Source of the DNA: Candidatus Harrisonbacteria bacterium
GTDB lineage: Bacteria; Patescibacteriota; Minisyncoccia; UBA6257; UBA11618
Direction: 5' to 3'
DNA: 6,898 nucleotides
Assembly: GCA_023244865.1 (NCBI GenBank)
Contig: JAHFLM010000007.1
Span: forward strand, 6,496 to 13,393
A program made the translations under genes and the position numbers. Of this stretch, positions 4,860-6,898 are shown piece by piece. The number at the start of each line of letters is the position of its first letter. Positions within the stretch are counted from its first letter, which is position 1. The notes under the pieces were generated by a model. That model had not been told where the DNA came from and did not search any database. It saw only the letters and a list, made by a program, of their open reading frames with translations.

Positions 4860-5426
4860 CTACAAATATTCTTCAGTATTATTTTCTTTCACTTCTTTAG
4901 TTTTACCGCCTCGCCTTGGCCTCCTTGCTCGAGCACCTAAAAGCGTTTTTGGTAAATCTTCTAAGTTGATAAATTTTTCAGCGGCTTCTTTTAGCTTGCC
5001 AGAAGTCGTGGTGTTAAACGCTGCCACTTCCACAATCTTGCCTAAGCCCCATTTTAAATATTCTACCAAAGGAATGAAGTCGCCATCTCCAGTTACAAGC
5101 ACAATCACGTCAAACGAGTTGGCCATTCGGATCGCGTCTACCGCCATTCCCACATCCCAGTCCGCTTTTTTAGCGCCCCCGGGGAAAATTTGTAAATCTT
5201 TCATTCGCAGCTCTATCCCGCTGTTATTCAAAGCATCAAAAAAGGAAGCTTCGCCAATGGATGTATCGCTTTTTACCACATACCCCACCGCGCGCACGAG
5301 CCTGCGCTCGCCCACTACTTCCGTTACTAATTGTTTAAAATTAACTTTAGCTTGATAGAGGTTCTTGGCAGAGTGATATAGATTTTGAATATCTATAAAC
5401 ACCCCCACCCTTTGCTCTTTATGCAT
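4860..5426 (-). CDS. NYN domain (LabA/DUF88-type) PIN-like protein, putative ribonuclease
   Basis: A 188-residue protein with the NYN fold, a PIN-like nuclease fold that in characterised relatives cuts RNA using acidic residues that bind a divalent metal. Visible signatures are GVFIDIQNLYHSAK (8-21) with D12 and N15, KKADWDVGMAVDAI (86-99) with D89, D91 and D97, and VLVTGDGDFIPLVEYLK (109-125) with D114 and D116, followed by VEVAAF (132-137). The acidic set is complete, so catalysis is plausible. The tail (about 165-176, RARRPRRGGK) is strongly basic and could bind RNA. The ATG lies 6 bases after the rpsO stop, so the gene is probably co-transcribed and perhaps translationally coupled with rpsO; only a weak AGG is seen about 13 bases upstream. 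The substrate is unknown. Membership in a ribosomal protein operon near pnp suggests RNA processing or decay, but that is inference. Confidence 0.9.
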   Translation of the reverse strand: MHKEQRVGVFIDIQNLYHSAKNLYQAKVNFKQLVTEVVGERRLVRAVGYVVKSDTSIGEASFFDALNNSGIELRMKDLQIFPGGAKKADWDVGMAVDAIRMANSFDVIVLVTGDGDFIPLVEYLKWGLGKIVEVAAFNTTTSGKLKEAAEKFINLEDLPKTLLGARARRPRRGGKTKEVKENNTEEYL

Positions 5427-5432
5427 AAAGTT

Positions 5433-5693
5433 TTATAAACCTAATTCTTTAACTAATTTTTCGTACCTCTTTTCGTTGGTTGAAGCTAAATACTTCATGA
5501 GTCTACGTCTCTTTCCCACCATCAAAAGCAACCCTCTTCTTGAGTGATTGTCTTTCTTATGGGTCTTTAAGTGACCGGCCAACTCATTAATCTGCTTGGT
5601 TAAAATCCCCACCTGCACTTCCGTAGAGCCAGTGTCCTTGTCGTGTCTTTGGGTTTTACCAATCACCGTCTTTTTTTGTCTTAGTGTTAACAT
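5433..5693 (-). CDS. rpsO: 30S ribosomal protein S15
   Basis: S15 is a primary 16S rRNA-binding protein of the small subunit platform and also contacts 23S rRNA in a subunit bridge. The 86-residue product is close to the usual 88-89. It has the family signatures DTGSTEVQVGILTKQINEL (20-38) and HLKTHKKDNHSRRGLLLMVGKRRRLMKYL (41-69), with the conserved H41, D48, H50 and S51 region that binds 16S rRNA. The start is preceded by an A/T-only stretch with no Shine-Dalgarno. It lies 18 bases after rpsA and 6 bases before the NYN gene in one leftward operon. In many bacteria rpsO is followed directly by pnp; here the NYN gene and the oppositely oriented array intervene. Confidence 0.97.
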   Translation of the reverse strand: MLTLRQKKTVIGKTQRHDKDTGSTEVQVGILTKQINELAGHLKTHKKDNHSRRGLLLMVGKRRRLMKYLASTNEKRYEKLVKELGL

Positions 5694-5711
5694 TTTTTTA
5701 ATTTATATTTT

Positions 5712-6806
5712 TTATTTCTTTAATTTGAGAACGATTCTCTTATCCTGAGGTTTCACGAGCTCGATCGTGAACTGGTAATTCTTCCCTAATTCGAGCTGCT
5801 TCTTCATTTCTTCCACCGAGCCGAATTCCGACACGTGGATCAAACCTTGAATTTCTGGATCCAAGCCGATGAAGGCGCCGAATGGGTTAAACCTAGAGAC
5901 CACTCCCGAAACCTCTCCCCCGACCTTGTACTTACTTTCAGCCTTATCCCAAGGATTTTCTTTCAAAGCTTTCAAGGACAAAGACACTCTGCCATCTTTA
6001 ATTTCAATAATCTTCACTTTCACCACATCATCTACCTTCACAATCTCCTTCGGAGACTCGATCAAGCGGTGGTCTAATTCAGAAATGTGGATCAAGCCTT
6101 CGATTTCTGGATCGTTAGCAAATTTCACAAACGCTCCGAAGTCCGCCACGCCAGTAATAATACCGTCGATCGTGTCTCCTACCTTGTAATTACTTAACTT
6201 TTCTTTAAAGTTCTCATTCAAGTTCGCTTTTTCAGAAATAATTAACTTCTGAGTGCGAGAATTCACGTCGATAATCTTCACTTTCAAGGTTTGCTCCACC
6301 AATTTCTTCAATTCTTCTAAAATCTTCGTCTTATCCCCTTCATCCACCTGAGGATAATGTTCCGCTGAGAGTTGAGAAACTGGCAAGAAGGCCTGAATTC
6401 CTTCGATTTCCGTTACGAGTCCGCCGCCATTAGCCGCCTTAATGACTACTGAGACTAACTCACCCTTCTCTTTCAATTCTTTCAAAGCCTCCCAAGACTG
6501 TTGCTTGTGAGTTTCTTTCAATGAAAGTTCGGCGTAGCCATCTTTGTTTTCGATTTCGGTGACCCTGACTAAGAATGCATCTCCTGGCTTAGCTTCTTTA
6601 ATAGAAGCCTGAGCGTTAATAAGCTCAACACCATAAACGATTCCAGTCCCGATGCGACCCATGTCGAAAAACGCGGCTTTATTTGTTTTTGTAATAAAAT
6701 GAGCTTTGACTAGCTCGTCCTGCTTCAAAACGGCCACTGCCGCAGGATTATTTTTTAAAATCTGACCCAGCACAGAGCGGGATTTCTTAATTAAATTGCT
6801 TGCCAT
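5712..6806 (-). CDS. rpsA: Ribosomal protein S1 (four S1 domains)
   Basis: S1 helps the 30S subunit bind mRNA, especially messages with weak or no Shine-Dalgarno site. This 364-residue protein has four S1 (OB-fold) repeats: about 29-97, 114-194, 208-281 and 294-363. The last two carry the typical VADFGAFVKF...IEGLIHISEL (220-244) and FNPFGAFIGL...IQGLIHVSEF (306-328) sequences. It is shorter than the six-domain E. coli S1 and resembles the four-domain forms found in other phyla. The first repeat is the most diverged. The ATG at 6806 has no recognisable Shine-Dalgarno upstream and is the only start consistent with the N-terminus. It is the first gene of the rpsA-rpsO-NYN operon, expressed from the promoter at 6867-6895. 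A general S1-domain RNA-binding protein is the alternative naming; the domain count and operon favour S1 itself. Confidence 0.93.
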   Translation of the reverse strand: MASNLIKKSRSVLGQILKNNPAAVAVLKQDELVKAHFITKTNKAAFFDMGRIGTGIVYGVELINAQASIKEAKPGDAFLVRVTEIENKDGYAELSLKETHKQQSWEALKELKEKGELVSVVIKAANGGGLVTEIEGIQAFLPVSQLSAEHYPQVDEGDKTKILEELKKLVEQTLKVKIIDVNSRTQKLIISEKANLNENFKEKLSNYKVGDTIDGIITGVADFGAFVKFANDPEIEGLIHISELDHRLIESPKEIVKVDDVVKVKIIEIKDGRVSLSLKALKENPWDKAESKYKVGGEVSGVVSRFNPFGAFIGLDPEIQGLIHVSEFGSVEEMKKQLELGKNYQFTIELVKPQDKRIVLKLKK

Positions 6807-6827
6807 ATAACTTGGTTAATAATATTT

Positions 6828-6842
6828 GCCTTTTTAAAAGGC
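6828..6842 (-). promoter_or_regulatory. Inverted repeat in the rpsA leader (possible regulatory hairpin)
   Basis: GCCTTTTTAAAAGGC is an inverted repeat (GCCTTT with AAAGGC around 3 bases) centred about 30 bases upstream of the rpsA start and inside the predicted leader. It is flanked by near-identical 13-mers, CTTGGTTAATAAT (6811-6823) and CTTGGTTAGTAAT (6848-6860). It has no T-run in the right orientation for a convincing terminator. It could be a protein-binding or leader RNA site; function unproven. Confidence 0.4.
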
Positions 6843-6866
6843 TAATTCTTGGTTAGTAATCTACGG

Positions 6867-6895
6867 ATTATACTTTATTTTTCCTATAAAATCAA
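6867..6895 (-). promoter_or_regulatory. Near-consensus sigma70-type promoter of rpsA-rpsO-NYN
   Basis: Read on the minus strand: TTGATT (6895-6890), a 17-base spacer, and a perfect TATAAT (6872-6867). Transcription should start near 6860, giving a leader of about 54 nt. This strength suits ribosomal protein genes, and no other promoter of similar quality is obvious within the operon. Confidence 0.85.
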
Positions 6896-6898
6896 GGG

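Noticed and set aside
5694..5711. Separate promoter or terminator in the A/T-only rpsA-rpsO gap
   Set aside because: The gap is only 18 bases and contains no hairpin or paired -35/-10 boxes; the genes look co-transcribed.

Overview
The window looks like chromosomal DNA of a bacterium with moderate GC, probably a member of the candidate phyla radiation (Patescibacteria, Parcubacteria-like). This is inferred from the style of the housekeeping proteins (a four-domain S1, an 86-residue S15, a NYN-domain protein in the S15 operon), the tight packing, and the lack of Shine-Dalgarno sites on the housekeeping genes. It is not proven, because no rRNA or tRNA gene is present. TGA and TAA/TAG are all used as ordinary stops.

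Layout. Positions 1-87 hold the last 28 codons of an unidentified rightward gene, followed by two terminators (about 115-155 and 171-199); the second is shared with the convergent pnp gene. pnp (polynucleotide phosphorylase) runs leftward from about 2314 to 221. Its promoter is probably at 2460-2488, giving a leader of about 140 nt that contains a small palindromic repeat (2337-2404). A second dispersed-type inverted-repeat element (2498-2607) separates the pnp promoter from a strong rightward promoter (2620-2648).

That promoter drives the most unusual part of the window: five tandem paralogous genes (2717-4759) encoding small soluble proteins of 127-154 residues that I cannot assign to a known function. 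All five share a fixed N-terminal Cys (position 13), a central (C)CPLGA-LL motif and a C-terminal GW-V-LEVLEWVNSQ motif. The genes are separated by 2-12 nt or overlap, and each of the four internal junctions carries an AAGGAG ribosome site embedded in, or directly after, the last codons of the gene upstream. A strong terminator (4776-4805) closes the array, and a 16-bp bidirectional terminator (4824-4858) separates it from the convergent operon on the right.

The right-hand operon runs leftward from a near-consensus promoter (6867-6895): rpsA (S1), rpsO (S15) and a NYN/LabA-type nuclease-fold protein. With pnp further left on the same strand, the minus-strand genes form a translation and RNA-turnover neighbourhood (S1, S15, putative RNase, PNPase). 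The rightward five-gene array, with its own promoter, terminator and flanking repeat elements, sits between its two halves like an inserted, multiplied accessory module.
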